Shown here piece by piece: positions 21,861 through 34,297 of a DNA stretch of 64,000 nt. This DNA comes from Triatoma infestans (taxonomy: Eukaryota > Arthropoda > Insecta > Hemiptera > Reduviidae). A model generated the notes under the pieces. That model made no database searches. It saw nothing but the letters and a program-made list of their open reading frames with translations, and was not told the origin of the DNA. A program made the translations under genes and the position numbers. The stretch covers positions 62,001 to 126,000 of the forward strand of contig JAAEAF010014371.1 in assembly GCA_011037195.1 (NCBI GenBank). The letters run 5' to 3'. The stretch's first letter is position 1, and each line of letters starts with the position of its first letter.

Positions 21861-22610
21861 GTGTGACGTGTGTAATAGGGCTGAATATCTCAATTAACAA
21901 AGCTTATAACGGTATTTTAAATTTGAACCTAACTGATATGTCCCTCAGTACGTCTCTAAAACCAAATTTTTTGGAAACAAGTAGAAATTAAAAGTGAAAC
22001 GCTTTTATTTGTGTAGTTAACATTCCATATTTAAAGAAAATCGTTGAAATTGTTTGATATTTAAAAACCAATTATGTCAAGCCGCTCTTCCGGTTAACCG
22101 ATTGTCTTCAAATTTGGATTTCTAATAATACTTCTATGGTATATTGATAGTATATAGAAGGTAAAATCATACATTGTATTGAAGTGGTACTTTAGATTTA
22201 AAACATTACTCAACTGTTATGCCTCAGAAAGCCCCAAAAAATCAATTATGTGCTGCAAATAAAAGTGATAAGATATTTATGTGGGTAGATAGTAACGAAG
22301 TTAATAGAAAAAAATTCATTGGAGTCGTTTTCGAAAAATGCGATAATTGAAAAAATTATTTAGCAAGTTGCGCTTTAGGTTGATGGATTTTGCCTGAAAC
22401 CTTAGAATAGATACGGTGGTAATATTTAAACGGGATATCGAGTTTAAGATTTCGGCAAATTTTCGTTTTTGAGATGTTTTGTTTACACACAGACACACAC
22501 TCAATCTGTGCACTAAAAATATTTTTTGTACATTTATTGCGGTAAAAAAAAAAAAATACACTTTCAAAATTTGACACAATCGCAGTACTCTTATAGTCGT
22601 AAGAGAAAGT
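21860..22610 (-). repeat. Eroded element K copy, reverse
   Basis: The 5' end in element sense is at 22595-22610 (GTAAGAGAAAGT in plus sequence), with TTTGACACAATCG and the TTTTCGTTTTTGAGATGTTTTG block inside. TCTTCCGGTTAACCG at 22085-22100 is the subrepeat junction. It is much older than copies 1, 2 and 4. Confidence 0.55.
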
Positions 22611-22905
22611 AAAGATTCGTAATTAATTTTTTGCTTTATTTTAGGTTTATGAAAATACATATTTTTAAAAAGTTTTTTATACAGTAAATAAATTAGGGTA
22701 CAAACATAGTGGAGCGTTAGGTCTAGATGCATACAGCGAGCTAAGCAGCGATTTTCCATTTATTTATGCGTTTTCAAATGGACGCGTACATAGTAATGAT
22801 TCATAGAGCGCTCTAGTATGTTGATGTTAGCAGAGGGTCGATGCAAGATTTAAACTGTCGCTTACACCCGAGGTAATTCCTCTGTTGTCCGTCAAGCACG
22901 TGAAC

Positions 22906-23055
22906 ATGAACACTGAGCAACTAATTTTATCTGTATACTATAGAAAGGCACTCTGGAACCAGTCACATCCTGATCATAGAAATAGATTTATCCTCGATTA
23001 ATTATGGTCAAAAGTGGCCAACGAATATGGAGTTACAGGTGATTATTTGTTATAA
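22906..23055 (+). pseudogene. MADF-like DNA-binding domain of the PIF/Harbinger element
   Basis: From ATG at 22906 the frame reads MNTEQLILSVYYRKALWNQ and then SHPDHRNRFILD, stop TAA at 22999, then LWSKVANEYGVTG in the same frame. The pattern ALW...HPD..NR......LW..VA.E fits the N-terminal half of a MADF domain. The second half is cut off by the foldback insertion beginning near 23065, so this copy is dead. Confidence 0.55.
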
Positions 23056-23639
23056 TCTATTTATTTTTACATATTATAATGGGTATGAGAAGGAGACAAA
23101 TTGGGTTTATGAGATAAATAAACTGGAAATAATGCTGAACACTGTATAATGAGGAAAGTAACACAGACTGCCTGGATTTTACACGAATATATAAAATGAT
23201 AGTGAGATATTTAGCGTGAATGAAGAGAAAGTTTGTAGACGCGTTGTGACTGCTGCATGAACTGTTGCAAGACTGTAGGAAGACCTTCCAGTATGGCCGT
23301 CGCTTGTCTCTGTCTCTGTTTTAATTACCTCTCTTCGGATCCTATTACAGCATCGATCCGAAGAGAGGGAGCTAAAGCAGAGAGAGTCTCACACAAAAAT
23401 TGACAGTCTTACTCACTAGTTTAGGCCAGAATAGAGTGGGAGAATGTCTTTAAACACAGCTGCCATTCTGGAAGGTCTTGCAACAGTCCATACAGCAGTC
23501 ACAATGCGTCAGCAACCTTTCTCTTTACTCACTCTAAATCTCTCTCTACTGTTTTATACATTCGTATAAAGTCCAGGCACTTTGTGTAACTATTCTTATA
23601 ATACAGTGTTCAGCATTACTTCCAGTTCATTATCCCATA

Positions 23640-24507
23640 GATAGATAGATAGATAGATACAACATTTATTTACCAAAATATATATACAAATATATATACA
23701 GATTATTTGGAAGTTCAAATATATAAATATATTACACCCTTCCTAACATTAGATATAATACATACATTTACTATATTACTACTTGTTGGGGAAAAAAGTT
23801 GATTAAAAACCCCATGACATTTGAAAAATAAAGTTTATAAAGAAAATAGAATATTGTAGAGATTAAGTTTTATGAGTTAAGTATATGTTTTATTCTTTTA
23901 TGGCGGTAGGTCTGTGAAGTATCGTAATCAGCAATGGATTGGCAGAGAGGGTTAGGATGTGTCCTGACTCTGGCGAGTAGTTTTTTCAGTCTTTCTTTAA
24001 TAAAGTCGCTTATAGTAGAGGTGTCCGTGATGTCATGAAGATGGGAAATACGGGTATAGCGAGGTAAGTTTGTGGCAAAACGAAGGAATTTGTTTTGGGT
24101 AATTTGGAGTTTGGAGAGGTTAGATTTACAGGTGGAACTCCAGGCTGCACTGGCATATGTTAGCATTGGACGGATGACGACTTTATAGAGGATCAGTTTA
24201 TTTCTGGTAGACATGTTTGAATTTCGGGACAGAAGTGGAAAAAGGAGTCTAATTGCTTTTTTACCTGTATTTACTCTGTCAGTTATGTGTGCTGTAAAGT
24301 TAAGTTTGGAGTCGAGTAATATGCCTAAATGTCTGATGCTTTTGGACCAAGGTACTGTAATTCCGTTAGCTGTGACGTAACGTGTAATGTAGGGTCTGCG
24401 TTTTGTAAACATGATGGCTTCAGTCTTGTCATTGTTGATGCGGAGTTTCCATTTTTGGAAGTATTTTGAGATCTTCTTCAGTCCTACAGTGAGTCTGTTG
24501 GCTATTG
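23640..24507 (-). mobile_element. 5'-truncated LINE with 11-bp target-site duplication
   Basis: Flanked by ATTATCCCATA at 23629-23639 and 24508-24518. On the minus strand the insert starts inside the RT and ends in a (TATC)n tail (23640-23660 in plus as GATA repeats). It was inserted into the right arm of the foldback element. Confidence 0.9.
23870..24507 (-). pseudogene. LINE reverse transcriptase C-terminal region (Jockey-like)
   Basis: Reads NRLTVGLKKISKYFQKWKLR, INNDKTEAIMFTKRRP, HLGILLDSKLNFTAHITDRV, then LYKVVIRPMLTYASAAWSS and YRHKRIKHILNS at the stop. These are the region after the YADD box, the HLGxxLDxxL box and the thumb of Jockey-type ORF2. The frame is open from 24412 to 23870 without a break (180 codons), and it continues upstream to the truncation point at 24507. 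No RNase H is seen. The catalytic motifs A-C are missing because of 5' truncation. Confidence 0.88.
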
Positions 24508-24849
24508 ATTATCCCATAAGCCTCAATTATCTCCTTCTCATATCCATTATAAATTTAGATTTAAAATCTATATATATTAAACAATAGATAATATGAAATT
24601 TATAGTACTGAATAGGAAAGACATTGACATAATCTTTAAATGTGTCGCTGATAGCCTGAAAGCAATGCAACTTCGTGGTCTTGTTAGGGGGCCGTAGACC
24701 ACAAATTCTTCGCGGATAACTATCACTAAAATGCCTTGAAATCCTTCACGATTATTGTATCTTATTTCAGAAAATAAAAAATAACAAAAAAAATATGTTT
24801 TTTTATTGCGCTAAATTACATCAGTGTTACCACTGGTCTTTCTTCTTGA

Positions 24850-25130
24850 CCAATGGGGTGGACGGTTTAAGTTAGTCCACTTGGTTGTTAAATGTGGTGA
24901 AAATTTTTCTAGTATGTAATCAAAAGTAGTCTGGTCCATTTCCAGGATACTCAAAAAAATCTGTTAGGATGTTTTCTAGTGAAGAGATTGTGATATTGTT
25001 CAATTGTTTTTCCTATTCTGGTTCACAGAGTGTACTGAATACTCTCTAGTGTCCATAACATGTAAAATTCGGCATGCTGCACTGTCAAACAAAAATTCAT
25101 TCTCACTGTCTGAACTCGTATTTACGACTG
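24850..25130 (-). pseudogene. PIF/Harbinger transposase remnant (N-terminal part)
   Basis: The minus strand gives FLSILEMDQTTFDYILEKFS followed by PHLTTKWTNLNRP, similar to the N-terminal block (MxPxTFDxLLxxVxPHL) of HARBI-type nucleases. An upstream piece reads EFLFDSAACRILHVMDTRE. The frame is interrupted by stops and the DDE catalytic part is not found. Identification leans on the enclosing inverted termini. Confidence 0.5.
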
Positions 25131-25224
25131 TACCAGTAGCTAGTAGTTAACTAGGAATATGGTAGCGCTTTTATAAATCGAAGCTTGCATCTAGACTTGA
25201 CGCTGCACTATGTTTATAGCCTCA

Positions 25225-25936
25225 AAGATATATTTACTTAAAACCAATAATGTGGAATAAAAAATAGAATGCATTTTATAATAGTTTAGTTTGCGTAGAT
25301 ATAATAAAGTATGAGATTTTGACCAATGGGGTTTATGAAATGCTTCTACCAATTTTTTTTCCATAAAATAAAGAGATATACACTTAACTTACCCATTTCC
25401 CCCTGAAGTATTTTCTTGTCACTTTGAGTTATCCACCTATCTTGAAGAAGATACAGAGGGTAGAGTGGCAAGGACAACAACACACTATAGAGATAATATA
25501 CTTTGGCTTACAATCTCTCACCATTCTCCCTCCCGTCCCTCCCGTCTTATTTACTTCCCCATTATACCCTCTTATTGTTTTCCACACCTTGAACACCATA
25601 TATATAAAACCCGTTATCTTACACCCCAATACAAACAAACATGCTATATATATAATTTATATTACAAATGCTCTCACACATTTCTTTAATAACATTAATA
25701 GTAGTTATTTTGTTGTTTAAATGATGGTTAAATTATAAACAATTCATCGGGAATGCCAATCAATAGTGTGGACAACTGATCCGAAAATTTAATGTATGAG
25801 AATAATATTTTTTTTGGAATGTATCTATGTAGTAATATTATTGTTCCGTCACAAAAGTTGTGGGAGTAAGTATCTCTTTGCTATTCCTTTTTATTTCCCG
25901 TAATTACGAGATATAGCAGTTACAATAATAATACGA
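25225..25936. other. AT-rich stretch
   Basis: A short pyrimidine-rich block at 25520-25570 gives open frames on both strands without family resemblance. No repeat is recognised. Confidence 0.35.
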
Positions 25937-26177
25937 TGGGGAGGGATTAGCTAAGTGGCTAGCGCGTTGGACTCCCACGCAGAAGTCCCGGGTTCGATTC
26001 CAGTGCTACCCTTAGATTTTTTCTTCATGGGAGCCTCTGCAGCTCACTGTCCGGTGATGGACAGTGTTGTCTGTAGCGAGAGAACACTATCCGGAGGCCG
26101 GCACACTAAGAAGATTCCGGGCGCTAATGACAAATAGATGTTGAAGCGCCTTAAATTCAAAAAAAATAAAAATAATA

Positions 26178-26220
<43 letters not shown>
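25937..26220 (+). mobile_element. tRNA-derived SINE, near complete
   Basis: The head has an A-box-like TAGCTAAGTGGCTAGCGCG and a perfect B box GGTTCGATTCC (about 25990-26000), the internal RNA polymerase III promoter. The body contains CCCTTAGATTTTTTCTTCATG, GCAGCTCACTGTCCGGTGATG and ATCCGGAGGCCGGCAC. The 3' tail is (AAT)n at 26178-26220. Related copies are at 9345-9530 and 33140-33395. It is not a functional tRNA: there is no acceptor pairing after the B box. Confidence 0.85.
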
Positions 26221-26223
<3 letters not shown>

Positions 26224-26289
26224 AGTCAAGAATCCTTAATGAATGTTCAATACAGAATTGTAAAATCTCTCCATTACAATATCAGCAAT

Positions 26290-26390
26290 CTCGGTGGCGA
26301 GTTTGGTGTAGTGATTATGAGCATGGACTTGTAACTGGAAGGTCACCAGTTCGAGTTCAGCGTGTAACTGCTAAATTTTATATTAGTTTA
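26290..26390 (+). repeat. tRNA-like SINE head, second type
   Basis: GTGTAGTGATTATGAGCATGG followed about 30 bases on by CCAGTTCGAGTTC gives A and B boxes at tRNA spacing. The sequence differs from the SINE at 25937 and no 3' body is recognised. Confidence 0.5.
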
Positions 26391-28499
26391 AAAAATGATA
26401 ATAGTAAAGGATGCTCTACTATTCCCTCCACTTTACCTAATTTGGTTTTGATCGTTAACCCCGCCTGTATAAATAGGCATTACTTCACATCTGCAATCCA
26501 GCTAACTGGTTGAAATATATTAATCTCTCAAAAATTCCATAAAATATTACTGCACCATTAGTAGGTAGGTGTATTTAGTTAAATAATTTTACATGGAAAT
26601 TACTGCTAAGTGGTTCTGAATTGTTTTAACATCTCCATTACCTTTGTATCTGCTGATAGATTTCAATCAATCATATGCTATTACAGTAATGATGCATGAT
26701 AGTGCATTATCGACTTTGTACGAAAGTGATTTATTAAACACAATGAAACAATGCACTCAGATCAGCTGTCTGTCATGTTTGTGATTGACATTATCCAATT
26801 TGATACTATAATAACAAGCAGGTATAATCCATTCCGTTTTTTTTGTTTTTTTTTTGTTGAACTTCGGGTAGAATTCAAATTTGTATTTCAACTCTTGTGT
26901 TTATTACCATTGGATAACGCAGTAACAAATTTATCCACATGTCTTGCAATCCAGTCACACTCTTTTATCCGACCAAATTATTCAGCTTAGAATAGATACA
27001 AATATGGATTTATACTTAAACTTTTAATCCTGAAAAATTAATGTTTGAATAATTACGGAGATCTTGCAACATTGAATTTTCCTCAAAAGCACATTTCAGT
27101 AAAATGTACTGTTCTACAGTTTATGAAATACAATATTAGGATATGGAATTTATTGAAAGCTTAATTAGGAGAAATTCGTTTACGAATTTACAAAATAGAT
27201 TTCTAAGTATTTGGAACCGCTACAATGATTTCCTTTAAACTTGGCCTGCTAAATCATCGGATATAAACCTTTCATTGAATTTTAATCATCATTTCGGAAA
27301 AAATGAAAAAGATGATTTAGGAGAGACCCGGTGGGAGTATTTGTATCCAGGCATCGCTTTGAACTAACAAAGTTTTGACAAAAATGTTACTTAAAATGTA
27401 ATTTTGAAATGTTACTTTGAAAGTGATAACTTCAAATAAGTCATAATGCAAGAAAAACTCAAAAATTATATTTCCCACCACCAGTATTTACTTAAATGTG
27501 TAATGCTAGTAAATAAGTTCAAGTAATGTTTGGTAAAAAGATCAAATTCAAAGATGTTTTTCATTTAGAATTTAAAATTATTGCGTTGCTGAAATTTTAA
27601 TGTGTTTAGGTAGATGTGTAGTTGTGTGTGTGTGTGTTGTAGTATGGTTAACACAAGGGGTTTGAAAGGGCTTATGTTTGTGTATGTTTTAAAGAGGGAG
27701 ATATGTTTGAGAAATAGTGAATAAGATCCACAGTTTTAATTAAATAATTTAACTATAATTAATTTTAATAACTTTACAAATAGTAATTATTTGTTAATTG
27801 TGGATAATGAATTAAGCTTACAAATATATAAAAATTCTTGCACTTAATATTCCTTAGGTAAATAGATTTAATACACAAATTTTAAACTCAACACTTTTTG
27901 GCACACTGACTGTTTTAAGGCAAATGATGGAATGGTACTGGTTGAATGCTTTGAAATAGAATTCAAATATTGTTGCTCTGTCCGGAGGGAGTATTTTAGA
28001 AAGGTCTTTGGGTCCTTTGTTTAGGGATATCATTGAACTCAGTTTAATTGTCCCCTAACAGATTCTAAGTTCACTTTACTGGTTGTAAAATAAACTTTAT
28101 TTTAAATTAAAATCACTCATATATTTTCCAAAATTATTTCTAATTTTTCCATTTACTTCTTCCATTACAAATTAAGAGACAGTTGTGGGAATATATGGCT
28201 AAGAATTTATTTTTTCCACTTGTACAAAATGAAATGCTTTAGTAAATATGAATGAAGAATAATAAATTTTTGTCCGACTCAAAGGAGCGTGAGAATGTGA
28301 CAGGGGCTGAATTGAATAGTTGTCCGAGTGTATTAGATTCAGCTTAGATTTCTTCATAATTAAGAAGAAGCATAATCATGATGGCTTAAGTGACATACAG
28401 GTGAATACTGAACCAATGATGAGGGCCCAATTGAAGATTAATATGGTTTTTGATTATTTGGCGCAAACTTTAGACTGGTGAGGGGAAAGACTTGGAATA
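26391..28499. other. AT-rich stretch with a possible eroded LTR
   Basis: At 27637-27715 TGTAGTATGG...AAGGGCTTATGTTTGTG resembles the LTR edge at 34794 (TGTAGTGG...AAAAGGGCTTGTAAGT), but the other end is not found. A (GT)n tract is at 27623-27638. No gene is seen. Confidence 0.3.
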
Positions 28500-29010
28500 A
28501 TGTTTTCCTTGTCGACTAGAAGGCCGCACTATTTGCGCTAAGTTTCCCCGCGCCTAGTATGCATAATACTACAAACAAAATTAAATTACTACAAACAGAA
28601 TTATCAACGGCCTTATCAGAAAAGGTTGGCAAATAGAATACCAATGGCAAAGGAGGGCTCGAGGTTAACGCAACGCTATGAAGGTATAACCTATTATCAG
28701 GCTGTTGCCGAAATAAAAACATAAGGTTGAAACTGCTTTCAAATTGGAACAAACAGGAAAAGCAATGGAATATCCTACTGAGGAAAGCAATTCCACAGCA
28801 GACCTGCCGCGAAATGAATTTGTATCCAACTTCATACTGACAACAGGACATGACTATCTTCAAAGTCATCTCTCCCGGTTGTCCCCTCTGCATCAATGGC
28901 GAGAAAATGGACAAGGATCATCTATTGGTCTGCCGCAGAATTAATGGTGCTAGACCCAGGCATTTCGGAATGGCACCGTTGATCATGACTGTACTGGGCT
29001 GCTAGAACAA
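28500..29010 (+). pseudogene. RNase H-type LINE C-terminal fragment
   Basis: The plus strand reads TGHDYLQSHLSRLS, then with a shift SPLCINGEKMDKDHLLVCRR and NGARPRHFGMAPL. This is the conserved TGH...L.R....C....E...H.L..C tail that follows RNase H in I-superfamily LINEs. The upstream part (EARLTQRYEGITYYQAVAEI) is weakly preserved and frameshifted. Confidence 0.55.
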
Positions 29011-30286
29011 TGATGGGGGAACTCCCCTAAAACTTGGCCGAAGGAAAAAACAAAACTTGGAATGTTAAATGGTTTAATGGAGATCTTCCAATTATGTATT
29101 TTACTAATTGGGTTTTATTTTATATAGATATATATATATAATCTTAATCAGTTCCGTTTTAAATTTAGTGTTTTCCCCCGGTGGACAAAATTGCTTTATT
29201 AACAGATGTAGAGCAACAAAGAATATCATCTAATTAAAACAGATTTTTTAATATACATCAAAGTTTCACAGCATTAATGTGCATATTTTGTACTTAATAG
29301 CAAAAAAAAAAAAATCAATGTTATAGTTTAATGAAATAACATTTTTTCCATAGTTTGAAGGGAAAATCATGTGTCCCCATACGGTGTCACCCACGGCGTT
29401 CAACGTGTAAAATTTTTTATATTTTTTTTTTAGTAATGGTTGATCAAAAAATTAGGTGCAAAACAGAAAAGCGAGTGAGTGAAAATGAGACTCAAGTTCT
29501 AAAAAACATCTTTAGGAATCGAAAACTGTAATTCTTTTTGTTTCTTGAAAAAAAAAGAAATAAAAATTTAAATTTGATAAAATGATATGATCGCATAGAA
29601 TTTTATCCTCAAGTTTTAAGTAAAGTCAAAATAATAATTGCTCTCAACCAAACAAATGCAAAAGATTTTTTAGCAGCATTTGGCATCGATCGAGTACACG
29701 TGGACGAAGGCAACTGCAAGGACGTGAAAAATATGATCTTTTTTTTTTTTATCTTACTGCTTTTCTCAAGTTCACGTGAAAAATTTGCTGCATTGGTATT
29801 TTACATTATATAGGTGGTACTATGTATTTATTTCCCATTAGAGGAAATCTGAAGTCACAAAATTCCTCATAGAACCTAATTCAAATCATGAATTTGTTTT
29901 TTTCCAAAAAACATTTCCAATTTTTGGAAGTGAAGGTTTCTAATATGTGTGTGCGTTATTAACTCGTAAATGTAAATCTAAATTTATGCAAATCAATTTA
30001 TTAGCAAAATTTTATTAAAAGGTGAATGAAATGAAATTATTTACAGGCGTTAATCTACTTGTAAAATCTGGTTTTCCTATCAGAACCAGAATTTATATCC
30101 CTAGCAAACTTTAGTAGCCTGAAGGAGATCCTGTGGAATGGTATGAGTCAGACTCCAGCAATCTGAGACCAATGAGAGGATGTTATATGGCAATATTTAC
30201 ATGGCGTTATTTGGAAACAGAACTACTTGTTATATAACTACTTGTTGAAGTAGATATGGTATTTAAGTTTCAAATTATCGTTTTTT
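29011..30286. other. AT-rich stretch
   Basis: Long A and T runs, no coding similarity and no clear repeat. Confidence 0.4.
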
Positions 30287-31340
30287 ACTTTCTCTTACTC
30301 CTAGTAAGAGGAATTATTGCAATCGTGTCAAATTTTCGATATCGAATTTTCACCGGAAATATCCGTTTTGAGGTCCCATGAGGTCCAAAAAAGTGTTTTT
30401 TATTTTGAATATACGCAATGGTCCTGTGGTGTGTGTGTGTGTGTGTGGGTTGTGTTGTGGTGTTCCATTGTGGTGACTGTATGTATGTATGTGAACAGCA
30501 TAGCCTCAAAAACGAAAAACCTTAGAAAGTAGAAACTTGATATTCCGTTAAAGTATCACCGTGGGATCTGACACTACGTTATCTGCAAAAATTTCTCAGC
30601 CGGAAGTACCACTTTACTAGTTAGATTTTTTACTTTTTTGCGATTTTCTCAAAAATCGCTCCGACGATTTGCTTTAAACTTTAAACATCAACCACACATA
30701 CAAAGAGCTACAACTTTTATTAGAAACATTTCTCCGGGGAAATGCATTGAAGGCCACTTTTGAAGGAGGGGTGGGGTTAGGTTTCCATCTAAAGTGCTAT
30801 TTCAGTTTATTAGACAATTCTGCTATCTAAATAATGTTAATTAAAATTAAATGTGTTGTTGAAATTCCGAGTTTGAAAAAAATCGGATAACCGGAAGTGC
30901 GTTTACTTTAGCACTTTACTAAATGATTTATTCACTTTTTCGCAATTTTCTCAATAATGGCTCCAACGATTTTTTTGAAACTTCGTATATAAACTAAACA
31001 TGCAATGATCTTCATTTATTTAAAACATTTCTCTGGAAAATTTATTTTAAGAGCACTTTTAGGGGAGGAGTGGGGTTAGATTTTCATCAAAGTGCTATCC
31101 TAGTTGATTATACAATTCTATCATCCAAACATAATTAGTTAGAAATAAATAGATGGCTGAAATTCCGAGTTTCAAGAAAATTAGTAAACCGGAAGTGCGC
31201 TTTTACTGAACAGTTTTTTCAGTTTTCGACGAATTTCATTAATTTGGTACACAAACTATAAAATTGTCAATTATCATTTTGAGAACTGGAGTAAGAGAAA
31301 GTTGTGTGAGTGTTTCACACCAAATTTTTTTTTTTTTTTT
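30287..31340 (+). mobile_element. Element K, copy 3
   Basis: Termini ACTTTCTCTTACTCC at 30287-30301 and GGAGTAAGAGAAAGT at 31288-31302. End hairpin GTGTGA...TCACAC at 31304-31320, then T-run. All three subrepeats keep CCGGAAGT (about 30600, 30892 and 31191), spaced 292 and 299 bases. A (GT)n tract sits in the leader at 30428-30446. Confidence 0.8.
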
Positions 31341-31934
31341 TATGACAAAGTGTGTCTTCACCAGCTCATTAGTGTAATATAAATATTTTAGGCTTAAAAT
31401 TTGAATTTAAATATAAATTATTTTTAATAAAAACAACTACTTATTACTTTTTAAAATAACTTCATAAATATTAAAGAGGATTTTCGAAGAATGAAATAAT
31501 TACTAAGTTTTTTTTTTGTTTTTTTTTTGCAATAACATAATTAAAATATAAAAACGATTTTATATTAAAAACAAAACAAAAACGAATTTATTACTCTTTT
31601 AAAATTAACTTGCAACAAGTAAGTTCTAGAATGTTTTATATTTTATTAGCTATGTCTCTGTATTTAGTTTCACAATCTTTCCCTCATTAAACTGAGATAA
31701 AATAAATATTATTTTCTTAATATAGTGCTCTTCATGATTTTTTTATTTATTAAATGTTATTTAAATATTAAATATTTAGTTTTAGTTAACATTTCTTATC
31801 CAATGAACTTTTAATGTAAAGTGAAGATCATTTATGATTATTATTAAACTTTTATTTATTTTAATATTTTGTAAAACTGATCCCAATTTCTTTCCCTTTC
31901 TGTTCCCTTTCAGTTGCTTGGAGGGCAGTGCATT
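31341..31934. other. Very AT-rich stretch
   Basis: Simple A/T-rich DNA; nothing is recognised. Confidence 0.4.
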
Positions 31935-33050
31935 CTAATATTTATTTATTATTTATTTAATACTTGTTATAAGATCTAAAGATCGGAACAAGGTGAGTTG
32001 TTGAACAATACAAATACCAAAATAAATCACATACAAAATATAAATACAATACATAATCTGAGTAAAAATAGCAATTAAATACTTCTGATATTGAAAAGAA
32101 AAAAAAAAACAACTAAATTTGACATACTGGAAGATAAATAATAATAAACAGTAATAAAGGAAAATAAAAATGAAAATAATAATCTGAAATTAAGACAATT
32201 ACACGACTCAAACAGATTGCTGTCCTTTGACATATATAAAAATTAAAGGAGATAAAATAATCTAAATTTAAATTTACTTATATAGATATATAATTCACTT
32301 TCCCATCACAGCATGCCTCATCTTTAAAATCCTAAACAGAAAACTGTACAATATCAGAGTTTCCTTATGGTTAGTTATATTCAGTAAATTGAAATAATCG
32401 TAATTACAATCTTGCAGAATTACGCTGAATGGTTCTATATTACGAAGCGATTCATAGACTGGACATATTAAAACTAAGTGATATAATGTTTCATTTTTAT
32501 TCAAGACACATAGTTCACAACGTTTTCTACAGTCCACTATGTAATAATATTATTAAATGAAAGCTTTAAGTAATAAGTTCCGGATAGTCTTAGTTGCGCA
32601 ATTACATTTTGTACTTTTAATGAAAGCTCCTTGTCGAGTAAATATTGTGGTACACAATCTAATGGCTGTAGTAGGTGTGGTAGTAAGGAGAAAAACTGGA
32701 GTTGATAATTCTATTTGAGTCCGCCTCAATCAGATAATTTTTACACAGTCATTTAATGATTTTTGAAGTTGTTTGCACTGCAATAAACTGTGAGGATTAA
32801 AACGAAAGGGTTTAAAATTGTTCACAAAAAGTCTAAATTGTGACACCCAATTATATTTTATTTTACTGTCTGCATCTAATTCCAATAATTTTAAAAAACA
32901 AATTTTTGGGTAGCGATAGTTATCCTTGCGAGCTAATTTACTTAACCAACTGACCGAGTATTTAAATAGGAAATAGCTTAGGTGGATTCTGGCGGTTTCT
33001 TTTCTAATTAAGTAGCCTGGAGTATTACGAGGTAGACACAACTAAGTTTT
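31935..33050 (-). pseudogene. LINE post-RT C-terminal fragment with C-x2-C-x9-H-x4-C tail
   Basis: 33041-32730 reads LPRNTPGYLIRKETARIHL, then FKYSVSWLSKLARKDNYRY and YPKICFLKLLELD; 32537-32295 reads CELCVLNKNETLYHLVLICP. The same order (xLPRxTPxYxxRxETxRI..., LPKxCFxxL, zinc tail) occurs at 48755-49396, so both are 3' ends of one LINE group. A frameshift lies between 32537 and 32730. CATTCTAAT occurs near both ends (about 31930 and 33078), a possible but weak target duplication. Confidence 0.65.
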
Positions 33051-33084
33051 GAAAAAATTAATTTACACACGCACATTCTAATGT

Positions 33085-34297
33085 ACAAAAATTCTTGTGT
33101 AAAACACTCATCCGACTTTCTCTTATTCTTGTTAGGTTTTTTTTTTTTTTTTTTTTTAATTTAAGGGCGTCACCATCTATGGGCATTGGGGCCTACAGCT
33201 AACTTAGTGTTCTGCCGGTCTGTGGACAGTGTTCACTAAGTATAAACAATACTGTTCATTACCGGACAGTGAGCTGTAGAGCCTCCTAGAAAGAGAAAAT
33301 CTAAGGGCACCACAGCTATACTCGAAACCGGAACCTCCGCGTAAGAATCCTGTATGCTAACCACTGAGCTAATCTTTTCCCTTACTCCTCTTAGTAAATT
33401 AATTATAAAATCACAAATTTTCCCATATTTATCCCAACATAAAGGTGGTGGTAACATATACAATATAAATATATAGCTGGATTAAGTACCTACCCACAAA
33501 ATGTTAACAGATAGAGTAGTGATTATATTGTCACCCAGGAGAGCGCACCAAAAACATTGAAACAACTGCATATAATATTTGAAACTGAACGCCACAAATA
33601 TCGTACAACTATCATAAAATCAATTTATTTTTAGAAGCATGTTTTTAAATAAAATTCATCGTCTACAGCTGCGCAGTTAACATGATAAATTTGATTGTTA
33701 TATGTAGTCGTTTTAAAAAACAAATTCAAAAACCTATGCTGTAATGTAGCACTTCCGGTAAAACCAATTTTTTTTCAAATTCGGAGCAATACTTTTAATT
33801 TATATTAATATTATATAAATGGTAGAACCATATATTGTATTAAAGCATAATACATAAGGGAAGTTAAACGTTTCCCCACCAACCCCCCCAAATTCTAAAT
33901 GTTACAAATAAAAGTGATAGGTATTTTTTAATGTGTATAGATAGTTATACGAAGTTTAAAGAAAATGGTTGGAGCTATTTGTTGGGGCAGGAGGGGAATC
34001 TTGAAAAAATTGAAGAAGAAAAAAAAAAACACTTTCAGTAAAGTCGTATTTTGGGTCGATGTATTTTATCCGAAACCTTCATACGGTATTAGCACCTAAA
34101 CGGTATACCCTCCTGGAAATTTTCGTTTTTGAAATATTCCATTACCTCTCACCCAACCATCAACACACATAGAGACTTTTTCGCGAAATATCTTTTTTTT
34201 TTCGTACATAAAAGCTGTATTTCCGCTTAACACTCGATTGCAAAAATTTGGCACGATTACAATACTTCTTCTTACTAAAGAAGTATGAGAAAGTAAA
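33085..34297 (-). repeat. Eroded element K copy, reverse, split by a SINE
   Basis: The 3' end in element sense is at about 33085-33125 (GTAAAACACTCATCCGACTTT) and the 5' end at about 34297 (TATGAGAAAGTAAAAG). Internal marks are GTAGCACTTCCGGTAAAACC at 33747 and ACGGTATACC...TTTTCGTTTTTGAAAT. The SINE at 33140-33395 lies inside. Confidence 0.5.
33140..33395 (-). mobile_element. tRNA-derived SINE inserted in eroded K
   Basis: Reverse complement begins AAAGATTAGCTCAGTGGTTAGC (A-box region) and has CCGGTTTCGAGTA at the B-box position. It continues with CCCTTAGATTTTCTCTTTC and AGCTCACTGTCCGGTAATG, as in 25937-26220. The tail is A-rich (the T-run at 33137-33158 in plus). Confidence 0.7.

Larger units (their letters stand above)
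23065..24560. mobile_element. Foldback element with long inverted repeats, interrupted by a LINE
   Basis: Sequence from about 23065 to 23320 is the inverse of 23375-23640 plus 24519-24560. Shared features are GGTATGAGAAGGAG, ATAATGCTGAACACTGTAT and GACCTTCCAGTATGGC. The centre is a perfect 13-bp stem, CTCTCTTCGGATC (23329-23341) with GATCCGAAGAGAG (23355-23367). There is no coding capacity. A partial relative lies at 44297-44640. Confidence 0.75.
22696..25221. mobile_element. PIF/Harbinger-like DNA transposon, decayed and twice interrupted
   Basis: Terminal inverted repeats at 22696-22731 and 25186-25221 match at 31 of 36 positions (left starts GGGTACAAACATAGTG, right inverse GGCTATAAACATAGTG). 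The flanking triplets are TTA on the left and TCA on the right, compatible with a 3-bp TWA-type duplication with one change. The left part encodes a MADF-like domain on the plus strand (22906-23055). The right part holds a transposase remnant on the minus strand (24850-25130). Two genes, one DNA-binding (Myb/MADF-like) and one nuclease, is the Harbinger arrangement. A foldback element with a LINE inside it occupies the middle. Confidence 0.7.
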
